From assembly GCF_000463015.1 (NCBI RefSeq), contig NC_022247.1:310001-374000 (forward strand): 64,000 nucleotides of DNA, written 5' to 3'. The notes beneath the pieces are model-generated. The model did no database searches. It had not been told where the DNA came from and saw nothing but the letters and a program-made list of their open reading frames with translations. This DNA comes from Variovorax paradoxus B4. Its GTDB lineage: Bacteria; Pseudomonadota; Gammaproteobacteria; Burkholderiales; Burkholderiaceae_C. The position numbers and the translations under genes were made by a program. This document shows, piece after piece, positions 26,180 to 35,018 of this stretch. Numbering within the stretch: the first letter of the stretch is position 1; every line of letters starts with the position of its first letter.

Positions 26180-26312
26180 GGAAACCCTTTTTTCCACTGG
26201 TTTGGACAACCGGCCATTGTCGGGCACGCCGTTCCGGCGGCCACCGTAAAATCGAAAGCTTTTGCGACTTCCCCCCGGTCGCTCCCCACACAGCTCCCAA
26301 AGGAATCAGGAA

Positions 26313-27263
26313 ATGAGCTCGATCCCCCCCTCGCTGGACGACCGTGACGGCAAGATCTGGATGGACGGCGAACTCGTGGACTGGCGCGACGCCAAGATCC
26401 ACGTGCTGAGCCACACGCTGCACTACGGCTGCGGCGCCTTCGAGGGCGTGCGCGCCTACAAGACCCCCGAGGGCACGGCGATCTTCCGCCTGGCCGAGCA
26501 CACCGAGCGGCTCTTCAACAGCGCCAAGATCCTGCGCATGAAGATTCCCTTCACGCAGGAACAGCTCAACGAAGCCCAGAAGCAGGTCGTGCGCGAGAAC
26601 AAGCTCGAAAGCTGCTACCTGCGCCCGCTGATCTGGATCGGCTCCGAAAAGCTCGGCGTGAGCCCCAAGGGCAACCGGATCCATGCCATGGTCGCGGCCT
26701 GGTCCTGGGGCGCCTACCTGGGCGAAGAGGGCATGAAGCGCGGCATCCGCGTGAAGACCTCGAGCTTCACCCGCCACCACGTCAACATCACGATGACGCA
26801 GGCCAAGACGGTGAGCAACTACACCAACTCGATCCTCGCCAACATGGAGGCGCTGGACGACGGCTACGACGAGGCCCTGCTGCTCGACGCGAGCGGCTTC
26901 GTCTCCGAAGGCGCGGGCGAGAACATCTTCGTGGTCAAGGGCGGCGTGGTCTACACGCCCGACCTCTCGGCCGGCGCGCTCAACGGCATCACGCGCAACA
27001 CCATCCTGCACGTGTGCAAGGATCTCGGCATCGAACTGGTGCAGAAGCGCATCACGCGCGACGAGGTCTACATTGCCGACGAGGCCTTCTTCACCGGCAC
27101 GGCCGCTGAAGTGACGCCCATCCGCGAGCTCGACCGCATCGAGATCGGCAACCGCGGCGACGGCGGCTCGCGCGGCCCCGTCACCGAAAAGATCCAGGCT
27201 GCCTTCTTCGATATCGTGAACGGCAAGAACCCCAAATACGCCCACTGGCTCACGAAAGTCTGA
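26313..27263 (+). CDS. ilvE: Branched-chain amino acid aminotransferase
   Basis: 316 residues from MSSIPPSLDDRDGKIWMDGE, with AGGAATCAGGAA ahead of the ATG. Class IV aminotransferase motifs: HTLHYGCGAFEGVRAYKT (about 40), SNYTNSILANMEAL with the PLP lysine in AKTVSNY (about 165), GENIFVVKGG and FFTGTAAEVTPI. Known role: last step of valine, leucine and isoleucine synthesis. The next gene follows by 7 nt. Confidence 0.97.
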   Translation: MSSIPPSLDDRDGKIWMDGELVDWRDAKIHVLSHTLHYGCGAFEGVRAYKTPEGTAIFRLAEHTERLFNSAKILRMKIPFTQEQLNEAQKQVVRENKLESCYLRPLIWIGSEKLGVSPKGNRIHAMVAAWSWGAYLGEEGMKRGIRVKTSSFTRHHVNITMTQAKTVSNYTNSILANMEALDDGYDEALLLDASGFVSEGAGENIFVVKGGVVYTPDLSAGALNGITRNTILHVCKDLGIELVQKRITRDEVYIADEAFFTGTAAEVTPIRELDRIEIGNRGDGGSRGPVTEKIQAAFFDIVNGKNPKYAHWLTKV

Positions 27264-27270
27264 GAAAACC

Positions 27271-27480
27271 ATGCCTACCAACGCAGTCGTCGAACTCCTG
27301 GCCAGGGAGCTCAATCACCAGGGCGGCGTGTTCTGCCCCAGCCCCAAGGCCGACATGAAGCTCTGGGACACCCATCCCAAGGTCTACCTGGACGTGGCGC
27401 GCACCGGTGAAGCCAAGTGCCCGTACTGCGGCACCGTCTACCGCCTGAAGGCGGGCGAGACGGTGTCGTCCCGGCATTGA
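27271..27480 (+). CDS. CHCC-type zinc-finger domain protein
   Basis: 69 residues. The pattern HQGGVFCPSPK (Cys, His nearby), THPKVYLD and CPYCGTVYRL gives the C-H-C-C arrangement of the zf-CHCC family, related to the NDUFS6 subunit of complex I. Bacterial members are small single-domain proteins, often beside ilvE in betaproteobacteria. It probably binds one zinc ion; the cellular job is not established. Confidence 0.9.
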   Translation: MPTNAVVELLARELNHQGGVFCPSPKADMKLWDTHPKVYLDVARTGEAKCPYCGTVYRLKAGETVSSRH

Positions 27481-27893
27481 CCGTTCGCGGTCTGCTGGGC
27501 CGCTTCGGCGCGGCCTACCTGCTCCTGCTGCTCATCCTGGGCCTGGCGCTGAACCTGCTTGGCGTGAAGGCCAACGCGGGCGTCAATACGGCGGCGCTCC
27601 TGGGCGCCGTGATGTGGGTGTGCCTGGCCTTCGGCAAGAAGAACGGCCGGTACCTTGCGCGCGATGAAAAGACCCGGGCCGTGCTCGGCATGATCGCCAT
27701 CGACCTGGCCATCCAGGCCGCGGTCTCGGTGGCGGCGGCGCTGGCTGCCGGTGCATCGGTCCTGCAGCTGGGGCCGATGCTGCTGGTGCTGCTGTTCGTG
27801 GGCGCGCTGCATGCCGCGGTCATCTACTTTTTCGTCGGCATGGCCGGCCGGCAGTTCGCGGCCGCTGAAGCCAAGCGCAGCAGCCGTAGCTAG
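27477..27893 (+). CDS. ABZJ_00895-like four-helix membrane protein
   Basis: 138 residues from a TTG start at 27477 that overlaps the zinc-finger gene's stop by 4 nt (TTGA), suggesting coupled translation. Four hydrophobic segments are seen: FGAAYLLLLLILGLALNLLG, TAALLGAVMWVCLAFG, VLGMIAIDLAIQAAVSVAAAL and GPMLLVLLFVGALHAAVIYF. Size and layout match the ABZJ_00895 family of unknown function; identification is from memory of that pattern. The start is uncertain because there is no ATG/GTG near. It overlaps the convergent waaL-like gene by 4 nt at the stops. Confidence 0.7.
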   Translation: MTVRGLLGRFGAAYLLLLLILGLALNLLGVKANAGVNTAALLGAVMWVCLAFGKKNGRYLARDEKTRAVLGMIAIDLAIQAAVSVAAALAAGASVLQLGPMLLVLLFVGALHAAVIYFFVGMAGRQFAAAEAKRSSRS

Positions 27894-29152
27894 CTGGCTT
27901 GCGGCGGGGCCTCGTCGAGCACCGCTGCGATGCGGCGCGTCGGCCACAGGTCGCGCCAGGGCTGCGTCTCCCGCGGTTCCTGCGCAAGCCGCAGATAGAC
28001 CATCGCGATCCACAGCAGCGCCAGCCCGATCTGCGCGTCGCGCACGGCAGAGTTCACGCTCGACGCGATCAGCGCAATCAGCGTGGCCGCCAGCGCGTAG
28101 CGGCCCGCGATGTCGGGCCGTTTCCATGCCTGCCAGACGGCGCCAACCATGATGACCAGCAGGCTCAGCAAGGCCGGCAACCCGCCCTGCGCGCCGACCC
28201 ACAGGAAGTCGTTGTGCGGCATGTTCGAATCGGCGAAGAGCACCGGGCCGCGCTTGTGCCACTGGTCGGTCCAGCCCCCGATGCCCCAGCCGGTGAGCGG
28301 CCGGTCGGCGATCATGCGGCCGGTGTCGCGGTACATGTAGTAGCGGATGACCCAGCTGCCCTTGAAGATCGCGCCGGCCTGCGCCTTCTCGATTTCCTCC
28401 ACGCCGGTCTCGACCTTGTGCTGGAGCTGCGGCAACTGGTAGAGCCCGGCACCCAGCACCACGGTTCCCAGCACCAGCGCGCTCACCAGCATCTTCAGGT
28501 GATTGCGCCATTGGTGGATGCACACCACCGGAATCACCAGCAGCAGCGCGAGCACCGAGGTGCGCGAGGTCAGCGGCAGCGCCACCACCAGGCCCAGGCC
28601 GAGCACCAGCACGAAGGCGGGAATGGCACGCAGCGGCCGGTGCGCGGCGATCTGCGCAATGCCCCACACGGCGGCCGTGGATGCCACCACGCTGAACAGC
28701 AGCGCGTTGCTGATCGACTTGTTGCCCACTTCCATGACCACCGCGCGCAGCGGCGACCAGATCGGAAAGCCGATGGCGTAATAGGCCACGATCAGCAGGA
28801 CGTTCAGCGCGGCAATCAGCAGGAAGCCGCGCAGCGCCCATATCGCTTCCTCGCGCGTGAGCGCCATCGCCATCAATACCGTGAGGCCGATGCGCAGCCC
28901 GTGGAACAGGTTCGAGCCGGTTTCGGGGTAGTGCGGTCCGAAGGCCAGCACGATGAGGGTCCAGGCCAGGTACGCCATCACCGGCCACCACAGCGGGTTG
29001 GCGCGCAGCCGCGCGAAGCGATCGCGCAACCCGCCGGCCACCAGCATGGTGGCAAGCAACAGCAAGGCCGAAAGGTAGGTGACGCCGACGGGCATGAACA
29101 CCACCAGCCCCCAGAACATGGCCGCGGGCCTGACGATGTGCGATCTCTGCAT
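27890..29152 (-). CDS. O-antigen ligase (WaaL)-family polytopic membrane protein
   Basis: 420 residues with ten or more hydrophobic segments and one large periplasmic loop (about residues 230-310). The loop holds RYYMYRDTGRMIADRPLTGWGIGG and PHNDFLWVGAQGG, matching the Wzy_C/O-antigen ligase motif H-N-x-x-L and the G-x-G-x-G-like stretch. Known roles are joining O-antigen to lipid A core or related glycan transfer from undecaprenyl carriers. No other polysaccharide genes lie nearby, so the acceptor is unknown. Confidence 0.85.
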   Translation of the reverse strand: MQRSHIVRPAAMFWGLVVFMPVGVTYLSALLLLATMLVAGGLRDRFARLRANPLWWPVMAYLAWTLIVLAFGPHYPETGSNLFHGLRIGLTVLMAMALTREEAIWALRGFLLIAALNVLLIVAYYAIGFPIWSPLRAVVMEVGNKSISNALLFSVVASTAAVWGIAQIAAHRPLRAIPAFVLVLGLGLVVALPLTSRTSVLALLLVIPVVCIHQWRNHLKMLVSALVLGTVVLGAGLYQLPQLQHKVETGVEEIEKAQAGAIFKGSWVIRYYMYRDTGRMIADRPLTGWGIGGWTDQWHKRGPVLFADSNMPHNDFLWVGAQGGLPALLSLLVIMVGAVWQAWKRPDIAGRYALAATLIALIASSVNSAVRDAQIGLALLWIAMVYLRLAQEPRETQPWRDLWPTRRIAAVLDEAPPQAS

Positions 29153-29212
29153 AGGGGCGGGATTTTAGGTGGGGCCGGCGGGGCCCAACCTGACTTCGGA
29201 CCCGCCGTCCGG

Positions 29213-30410
29213 TCAGCTGCGGCTGGCCGCTGGCAGCCGGATGACGAAGCTGGCGCCGCCGCCCGGGCGTTCTTCGCAGCGCACGCTGCCGCCGTGGCGC
29301 TCCGCAATCGACTTCACCAGCGCCAGCCCGAGGCCAACGCCGCCGTTGCGCTCGCTGGCGCCGGGCAGCCGGTAGAAGGGCTCGAAGATGCGTTCGCGCA
29401 GGGCCGCCGGCACGCCGGGTCCGCGGTCGTTCACGCGCACGGTGGCAAAGCCGTTCGCGCTGCCCAGTTCCACCGAAATTTCGCCCGCGCCGTAGCGGCG
29501 CGCATTCTCCAGCAGGTTGCGGATGGCGCGGCGCAGCAGGCGCGAGACGCCGGGCACGGTGAGCTTGGCGTTGTCGGTGCCTTCGACCAGGTCGAGCTCG
29601 GCATTCACCTGCGAGCACTCCTCGGCCGCGAGCCCGGTCAGGTCGACCGCTTCGATGGTGCCCATGTCGGCCTCGCTTGCGTCGAGCCGGCTGGCCAGCA
29701 GGATTTCGTCGATGAGCTGGTCGAGCTCGCCGATGTTGCGCGAGATTTCCTCGCGCGCCTTGGGACTCGGGCGTTCGCCCATCAGCTCCAGGCCCATGCG
29801 GATGCGGGTGAGCGGCGAGCGCAGCTCGTGCGATGCATTGGCCAGCAGCGACTTGTGCGAACGCACCAGCTGTTCGATGCGTTCGGCCGACGCGTTGAAA
29901 CGTTTGGAGAGATCAGCCACTTCGTCCTGCCCTTCTTCGGTCACGCGCACCGAGAGATCGCCCTCGCCCCAGCGCTGCACGCCGCGCTGCAGCGACTCCA
30001 GCCGCTGGGTGAGCCGCCGCACGATCGGATACACGCCCAGTGCCACCGCAATGCCCACGAGCGCGATCATCCAGCCCAGCCCGAACGGCGTGCGCCAGGG
30101 CGCGAACCCGCCGGTGCCCGTGGGCCGGTCGCGCGGCGCCACGCGCAGCCGTGAGTGCCTTGCCGTCGCTGAGCGTCACGTCGAACTCCAGTCCCTGGCC
30201 CGGCACGCGCAGCGCCTTGCCGCTGCCGATGGGCGTGTCCTGCGCATCGAGCACCACCACGTTGCGCGGCACCGGCGCCAGGCGCTCGCGCTCGGCCTGG
30301 GCCGCCTCGCGCACGATCCAGTTGGCCATCAGCGTGAGGATGACGACGCCGCCCACCACCGCGAGCCAGATGCGGACGTAGAGGTGGCGGGAATACAGGC
30401 CGCGCAGCAT
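29213..30410 (-). pseudogene. Sensor histidine kinase (RstB/CpxA-like) broken by a one-base frameshift
   Basis: The N-terminal part reads from MLRGLYSRHLYVRIW (30410) in one frame up to TLSDGKALT, and the rest reads in another frame from about LRVAPRDRPTG (30148) to the stop at 29213. The total span is 3n+1, so one extra base explains it; the GG at 30149-30150 (minus strand ACGGCTG) is the likely place. Parts seen: TM1 (about 11-32), short periplasmic sensor, TM2 GLGWMIALVGIAVALG, HAMP, phospho-acceptor NASHELRSPLTR, N-box NLLENARRYG, and NDRGPGVP plus GGVGLGLALVK of the ATPase. A GTG at 30142 could start a shortened protein keeping TM2, HAMP and kinase. Sequencing error is the alternative. 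Confidence 0.8.
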
Positions 30411-30417
30411 CGGCCGG

Positions 30418-31140
30418 TCAGTCCTGCTGCTTGGCGAACACGTAGCCCACGCCGCGCACGGTGAGGATGCGCTTCGGGTTCTTGGCGTCGACCTCGATGG
30501 CGGCGCGGATGCGGCCCATGTGCACGTCGATCGAGCGGTCGAAGGCCTCGAGCTCGCGGCCGCGCACGGCCTCCATGATCTGGTCGCGCGTGAGCACGCG
30601 CCCGGCGCGCTCGGCCATCGCGACCAGCAGGTCGAACTGGTAGGAGGTGAGGTCGGCCAGCGCGCCGCCCATCGACACGGTGCGCGCGTTGCGGTCGATC
30701 TCGAGCGTGCCGAAGCGCATCACCGTGCTGGCTTCGGTGTCGGCGCTGTTCTCGCTGCGGCGGCGCAGCACCGCGCGAATGCGCGCGAGCAGCTCGCGCG
30801 GCTCGAAGGGCTTGGGCAGGTAGTCGTCGGCACCGATCTCCAGGCCGATGATGCGGTCCATCGGATCGCCCTTGGCGGTGAGCATCAGCACCGACACCTT
30901 GGAAGCCGGAGGCGGCAGCGAGCGGATGCGGCGGCAGATCTCCAGGCCGTCGGTGTCGGGCAGCATCAGGTCGAGGATCACCAGGTCGGGCGCGTGCTGC
31001 TGCAGCTGCTCGAGGCCGCTGGCGCCGTCGCCGGCATGCGTGAAGAGAAAACCCGACTGCGTCAGGTATTCGCCCACCATCTGCGCCAGGCGGGCATCGT
31101 CTTCGATCATCAGGAGTTGGGGGGTGCTCATGCGCTTCAT
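30418..31140 (-). CDS. OmpR-family response regulator
   Basis: 240 residues. Receiver domain with acidic pocket MIEDDARL (about 12), phospho-acceptor D in LVILDLMLPDTDG (about 56), LMLTAKGD and the lysine in DYLPKPFEPREL; then an OmpR winged helix ending RSIDVHMGRIR and ILTVRGVGYVFAK. Resembles RstA. Its ATG at 31140 overlaps the stop of the upstream flavoprotein gene (ATGA); a second ATG at 31131 is also possible. The kinase gene starts 7 nt downstream. Confidence 0.93.
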   Translation of the reverse strand: MKRMSTPQLLMIEDDARLAQMVGEYLTQSGFLFTHAGDGASGLEQLQQHAPDLVILDLMLPDTDGLEICRRIRSLPPPASKVSVLMLTAKGDPMDRIIGLEIGADDYLPKPFEPRELLARIRAVLRRRSENSADTEASTVMRFGTLEIDRNARTVSMGGALADLTSYQFDLLVAMAERAGRVLTRDQIMEAVRGRELEAFDRSIDVHMGRIRAAIEVDAKNPKRILTVRGVGYVFAKQQD

Positions 31141-32843
31141 GGTCGTGCACGGGGGGCAACGGGGCTTGAACGCTCCGTAAAGTTGGGTAAACGCGGCTTC
31201 CGGCTGTCATCCGGAAGTGCTGCGAAAAGCATAGCGCCGGCTTGCGCGCCAGCGGGCAGGGCGGCGATGTCTTCCTCGAGCAGCGCGGGCAGGGCGCAGC
31301 CGCTCAGGTCCGCATTGTCCGCCCGCGCCCGCCCGAGGATCTCGCCGGCCAGCTGGCGCAGCTGCGCGACCGAGGCCCGGATGCGCGCCCTGAACGCGGC
31401 ATCGTCCAGCCGTGGGTCTTTCAAGCTCCGGTTGAGCTCGGCGAACCAGGGCATGGCGGCCTGGTCGAGCATCACCGGGGCGTTGCGCCTGGCGCTGGCC
31501 GCGGACCAGCTGCGCAGCAGCTGCTGCACTGTCAGGTTCAGGCGCTGGCAATGCTGCAGCTCGTCCTTCAGGCTGCCCAGCAGCATCAGGTCGGTGAGCC
31601 GCTGCTGGAAGAAGATCTGCGAAAGCACGCCCCAGTAGTAGGCATAGTCCCAGATCACCTTCACCGGCAGCACCTCGGGGTCGCCGAACAGCGGGTACTG
31701 GTCCTGGTAGAGCGCCAGCGTGCTTTCGTAGAACGAGTGATAGATCTGGTCGTAGAGCTGCGCGCGGGCTTCCACCGAGCGGCCCGCGCGGTCGTGCGCC
31801 ACCAGGTCGGTGATGTAGGTGTTGCTGATCGCGATGAAGTCGCTGCCCGGCGAATAGAAGGGATCGAGGAACAGCCCGGCCTCGCCCGTCAAGGCCCACC
31901 TCCGGCCCGAGAAGACCTGCTTGCAGCCGTGCGAGAAGTGCTTGAGGAACGCGAAGTCCTGCAGCAGGTGCCGCTTGCCGTCGAGCGCGTCGTACAGCCT
32001 CGGCTGGTAGGTGGCGAACCACTGCATCGCTTTCTCGAAGGTGTCGATGGTGTCGAGCGGATGCAGCTTCGGGTCGGCCACGATGCCCACCGAATGCGAG
32101 CCCGAGGCGAGCGGAATCAGCCAGGCCCAGTAGCCCGCGCCCACCAGGTGGTTGGTCGAGAGCCAGCGCGCCTGCGGATCGCAGCGCTCGCGCCAGGTGG
32201 CGTCGTCGCTCCACTCGTCGATGGCAATGCGCTCGCCGATGCGGAACCACACGGCGTTCACGTCGTGCGCGTTGGCCTGCGCGAGCCCGAGCTTGCGCTT
32301 GAGCAGGCCGGCGCGCCCGCAGGCATCGATCAGCCAGCGCGCCTCGGCGCTGTGCGTTTCGTTGCCGCGCGTCCATTCGAGGCGGTGCGGTGCCTCGGCG
32401 TCCTGGGCCAGGTCGACGCGGCGCACCAGCGCGGCATCGTCGAAGCGCACGCCGCGCCGCACGGCCTCCTCGGCCAGGTAGTTCTCGAAGATGCCGCGGT
32501 CGATCTGGTAGCTCGGGACCGCCAGGTAGCGGCTGGCGCCGATCTCGGTGACCTGGTCGATGTCGCGCCGGGCCTCGCTGAAGAAGAAGCGGAAGCCGAA
32601 CTTGCGCAGCTGCGCGCCGTCCATGTGGGGCTTGAGGCCGAGCACGGTGTCGAAGTAGTGCGCGCCGATCTCGACCGACGACTCGCCCACCTTGTGGGCC
32701 GCGTGCGGCACCGGATGCGTGCGGCGCTCCAGCACCAGCACGTCGATGTCCTGGAAGCGCTGCTTCAGCTGCAGGGCCAGGGTGAGGCCCGCGAGCCCGC
32801 CGCCCATGATCACTGCGTCACATCGTTGCGCAGTGCCGGTCAT
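31137..32843 (-). CDS. Flavin-dependent halogenase-like FAD oxidoreductase
   Basis: 568 residues. N-terminal FAD motif VIMGGGLAGLTLALQLKQ (about 9), HKVGESSVEIGAHYF (about 49), and YWAWLIPLASGSH (about 240), which contains the W-x-W-x-I-P motif used to recognise flavin-dependent halogenases. GEAGLFLDPFYSPGSDF (about 320) is the second FAD contact. Related enzymes occur in aryl polyene, dialkylresorcinol and xanthomonadin clusters, where they accompany KS/CLF genes. Whether this one halogenates or only oxidises cannot be told. It starts 6 nt after the CLF gene and overlaps the response-regulator start by 4 nt. Confidence 0.85.
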   Translation of the reverse strand: MTGTAQRCDAVIMGGGLAGLTLALQLKQRFQDIDVLVLERRTHPVPHAAHKVGESSVEIGAHYFDTVLGLKPHMDGAQLRKFGFRFFFSEARRDIDQVTEIGASRYLAVPSYQIDRGIFENYLAEEAVRRGVRFDDAALVRRVDLAQDAEAPHRLEWTRGNETHSAEARWLIDACGRAGLLKRKLGLAQANAHDVNAVWFRIGERIAIDEWSDDATWRERCDPQARWLSTNHLVGAGYWAWLIPLASGSHSVGIVADPKLHPLDTIDTFEKAMQWFATYQPRLYDALDGKRHLLQDFAFLKHFSHGCKQVFSGRRWALTGEAGLFLDPFYSPGSDFIAISNTYITDLVAHDRAGRSVEARAQLYDQIYHSFYESTLALYQDQYPLFGDPEVLPVKVIWDYAYYWGVLSQIFFQQRLTDLMLLGSLKDELQHCQRLNLTVQQLLRSWSAASARRNAPVMLDQAAMPWFAELNRSLKDPRLDDAAFRARIRASVAQLRQLAGEILGRARADNADLSGCALPALLEEDIAALPAGAQAGAMLFAALPDDSRKPRLPNFTERSSPVAPRARP

Positions 32844-32849
32844 GGAGCC

Positions 32850-33686
32850 TCAGTCCCGGACCCGCTGCAGTTGCAGCCGCAGCGAAAGGGCGGAAGAAAG
32901 CGGCAAGCCGATGGGCGGTGGCGGATCGCCTTCCAGGCGCGCCAGCGCTTCGAAGAGGCCGAGCGCATGGGCCATCGGATTGATGTGCGCCAGCGTTTTC
33001 GCGGCGTCCGAAAGCGGCGCCGGCACAGTGCCATCGCCGCCGTTGTCCTGCACCGACCAATCGAGCGCGGCCACGGTGTGCGCCGTGCGCTCGGGCGCGA
33101 TCACCAGCGCCACGGCCAGCAGGCCCTGGCTGTCGGTCACCGAAGTCAGCGGGCCCACCGTGGGCGTGTCGTAGCCCACCAGCAGCACCGGCGACTGGTC
33201 GGCCGCGCATTGCACGGCCGCTTCGAGCAGGCCGGCGGCAAAGCTGTTTTCGTAGGCCGAGACCGAGTTGCTGGCCGCCATGCAGCCGGTGCCGATGGTC
33301 CAGTAGCCCACGGCCGCGTTGTGCACCGAGTTGTGAAAGCGCGTGGGCGACAGCACCGTCGGATCGGTGGCCAGCGTGCTGCACATGTAGTCGTTGATCG
33401 AGAGATCGCCGTGCGCCGAGACGAACACGCAGGGCACGTCGGCCGCATTGCGGCCCGCGCCCGCCATCGACGCCGCGGCCACTTCGAGCGCCAGGGCCAC
33501 GGTGTCGGGCGCGCGGCGGCGCTCGGCCGGCGCCAGCACCTGCGGCGACGGGCGCTTGGCGGGCGGATCGGCGAGCCCGCCTTCGCCGCGGAAGGCGGCG
33601 CGGGCGGCGTTCCAGCCCGGCAGGGTGGGCGTCCAGAAGGCCGGGCCTTCGATGTAGAGGGTAGGTGGCACGGGCGTGGGCTTCAT
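32850..33686 (-). CDS. Beta-ketoacyl synthase-like chain length factor
   Basis: 278 residues, starting MKPTPVPPTLYIEGPAFW. It matches the short KS-like (PF13723-type) proteins that pair with a ketosynthase in aryl polyene and similar lipid pathways: CVFVSAHGDLSINDYMC (about 88), TRFHNSVHNAAVGYWTIGTG (about 118) and SNSVSAYENSFAAGLLEAA. The thiolase half carrying the catalytic histidines is absent, so it is expected to be non-catalytic and to set chain length as partner of the neighbouring KS. Start overlaps the KS stop (ATGA). Confidence 0.88.
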   Translation of the reverse strand: MKPTPVPPTLYIEGPAFWTPTLPGWNAARAAFRGEGGLADPPAKRPSPQVLAPAERRRAPDTVALALEVAAASMAGAGRNAADVPCVFVSAHGDLSINDYMCSTLATDPTVLSPTRFHNSVHNAAVGYWTIGTGCMAASNSVSAYENSFAAGLLEAAVQCAADQSPVLLVGYDTPTVGPLTSVTDSQGLLAVALVIAPERTAHTVAALDWSVQDNGGDGTVPAPLSDAAKTLAHINPMAHALGLFEALARLEGDPPPPIGLPLSSALSLRLQLQRVRD

Positions 33687-34885
33687 GCGGTTGCCTTGCC
33701 GAAGACGAGCGAGCAGTTGTTGCCGCCGAAGCCGAAGGAATTGGTCAGCGCGTAGCGCACCTCGCCATGCGTGGGCTCGAGCCTGATCTGCGGCCCGAAG
33801 CCCGCGTCGAGCTGGTTCGTGTTGACCGTGCCCGGCATCAGGCCGCGCTCGATCGCGAGCAGGCTGATCACCGATTCGACGATGCCCGCCGCGCCCAGCG
33901 TGTGGCCCATGAAGCCCTTGGTCGAGCTGGCATGGGTGCGCGCCGGAAAGCGCCGCGCCACTAGCGCGCCTTCGACCTCGTCGTTCTTCTGGCTCGCGGT
34001 GCCGTGCATGTTGATGTAGTCGATGGCCTCGGGTGCCAGGCCCGCGCGCGCCAGCGCCTCGTCGAGCGCGCGTTCGGCGCCCAGCCCCTCGGGGTGCGGC
34101 GTCGACATGTGATGCGCATCGCTGGCTTCGCCGTAGCCGAGCAGCCGCAGCGGCGCGCCGGCATCGTCCTGCACCCGTTCCACCAGCGCAAAGCCGGCGG
34201 CCTCGCCGAGGCTGATGCCCTTGCGGCTCGCGTCGAACGGCCGGCACGGCTCGCTCGACACCAGTTCGAGCGAGTTGAAGCCGAACAGCACGCTGCCGCA
34301 CAGCGTGTCGACCCCGCCGACCACGGCGGCGTCGGCCAGGCCAAGGCGGATCAGCCGCTCGGCCGAGGCGAACACCTTGGCGCTTGACGAGCAAGCGGTG
34401 GAAATCGTCTCGCTCGGCCCGGTGAGCCCGAGCACCTGTTGCACGAACATGGCCAGCGAGTGCGGCGTGTGCACGGCCGGGCGGCGCTGGTTCATGGGGA
34501 AGAGGCCGTCGGCGTCGAGCTGGGTGTAGGCCAGCTCGGTTTCGCCGATGCTGGAGGTCGAGGTGCCCAGGATCAGCGCGATGCGCGAGGGGCCGTATCT
34601 GGCCCGCGCGGCCGCCACGGCCTCGGGAAAGCCGTCCGCATGCAGGCCCAGCCAGGCGAGCCGGTTGTTGCGGCAGTCCCACGAGGCCAGCGCCTCGGGC
34701 AGGCGAACGTCCTCGAGCCCGTCGACCCGGCCGATCCAGGTGGGCAGCGGCGCGTCGCCGAAATCGTTGGCGCGCAGGCCGCTGCGCGAATGCTCGAGCG
34801 CCTCGGCGAGCGGCTCCTTGCCGACGCCGACGGCCGAGGTGGCCGTGAAGGCGCTGATCTGAAGGGGAGAAATGCGGGGCGGCAC
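33683..34885 (-). CDS. Beta-ketoacyl-ACP synthase (FabF/KS type)
   Basis: 400 residues. Catalytic cysteine in STACSSSAKVFA (about 165), histidines in YINMHGTASQKNDE (about 300) and STKGFMGHTLGAAG (about 335), and NSFGFGGNNCSL at the end, so all KS residues are present. It heads the operon KS-CLF-flavoprotein-regulator-kinase. Known pairings of this KS with a CLF make polyene or branched lipid chains on an acyl carrier. No ACP, ketoreductase or dehydratase gene is nearby, which is odd for a complete pathway. Confidence 0.92.
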   Translation of the reverse strand: MPPRISPLQISAFTATSAVGVGKEPLAEALEHSRSGLRANDFGDAPLPTWIGRVDGLEDVRLPEALASWDCRNNRLAWLGLHADGFPEAVAAARARYGPSRIALILGTSTSSIGETELAYTQLDADGLFPMNQRRPAVHTPHSLAMFVQQVLGLTGPSETISTACSSSAKVFASAERLIRLGLADAAVVGGVDTLCGSVLFGFNSLELVSSEPCRPFDASRKGISLGEAAGFALVERVQDDAGAPLRLLGYGEASDAHHMSTPHPEGLGAERALDEALARAGLAPEAIDYINMHGTASQKNDEVEGALVARRFPARTHASSTKGFMGHTLGAAGIVESVISLLAIERGLMPGTVNTNQLDAGFGPQIRLEPTHGEVRYALTNSFGFGGNNCSLVFGKATA

Positions 34886-35000
34886 GTTGCTTGTGGGTTG
34901 GCGGGCGGAAGGTGAATGATCGCTCTGGGAGCGAAGCGGAGGTAACCGGAAAGTGACAGCCTACCAGTTGCGCGGGCCTCGCAGCGTCAGCTGTTTTCCT

Positions 35001-35018
35001 ATAGGGCCCGTGCCCTAT
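35001..35018. other. Inverted repeat at the ampG stop codon
   Basis: ATAGGGC and GCCCTAT separated by CCGT; the arm overlaps the ampG stop (35015-35017). It may help end ampG transcription or belong to the KS operon leader that begins beyond it. No U-tract is present on either strand. Confidence 0.35.

Noticed and set aside
30140..30160. Programmed ribosomal frameshift in the kinase gene
   Set aside because: No slippery heptamer or downstream pseudoknot is evident at the shift; a mutation or sequencing error is simpler.
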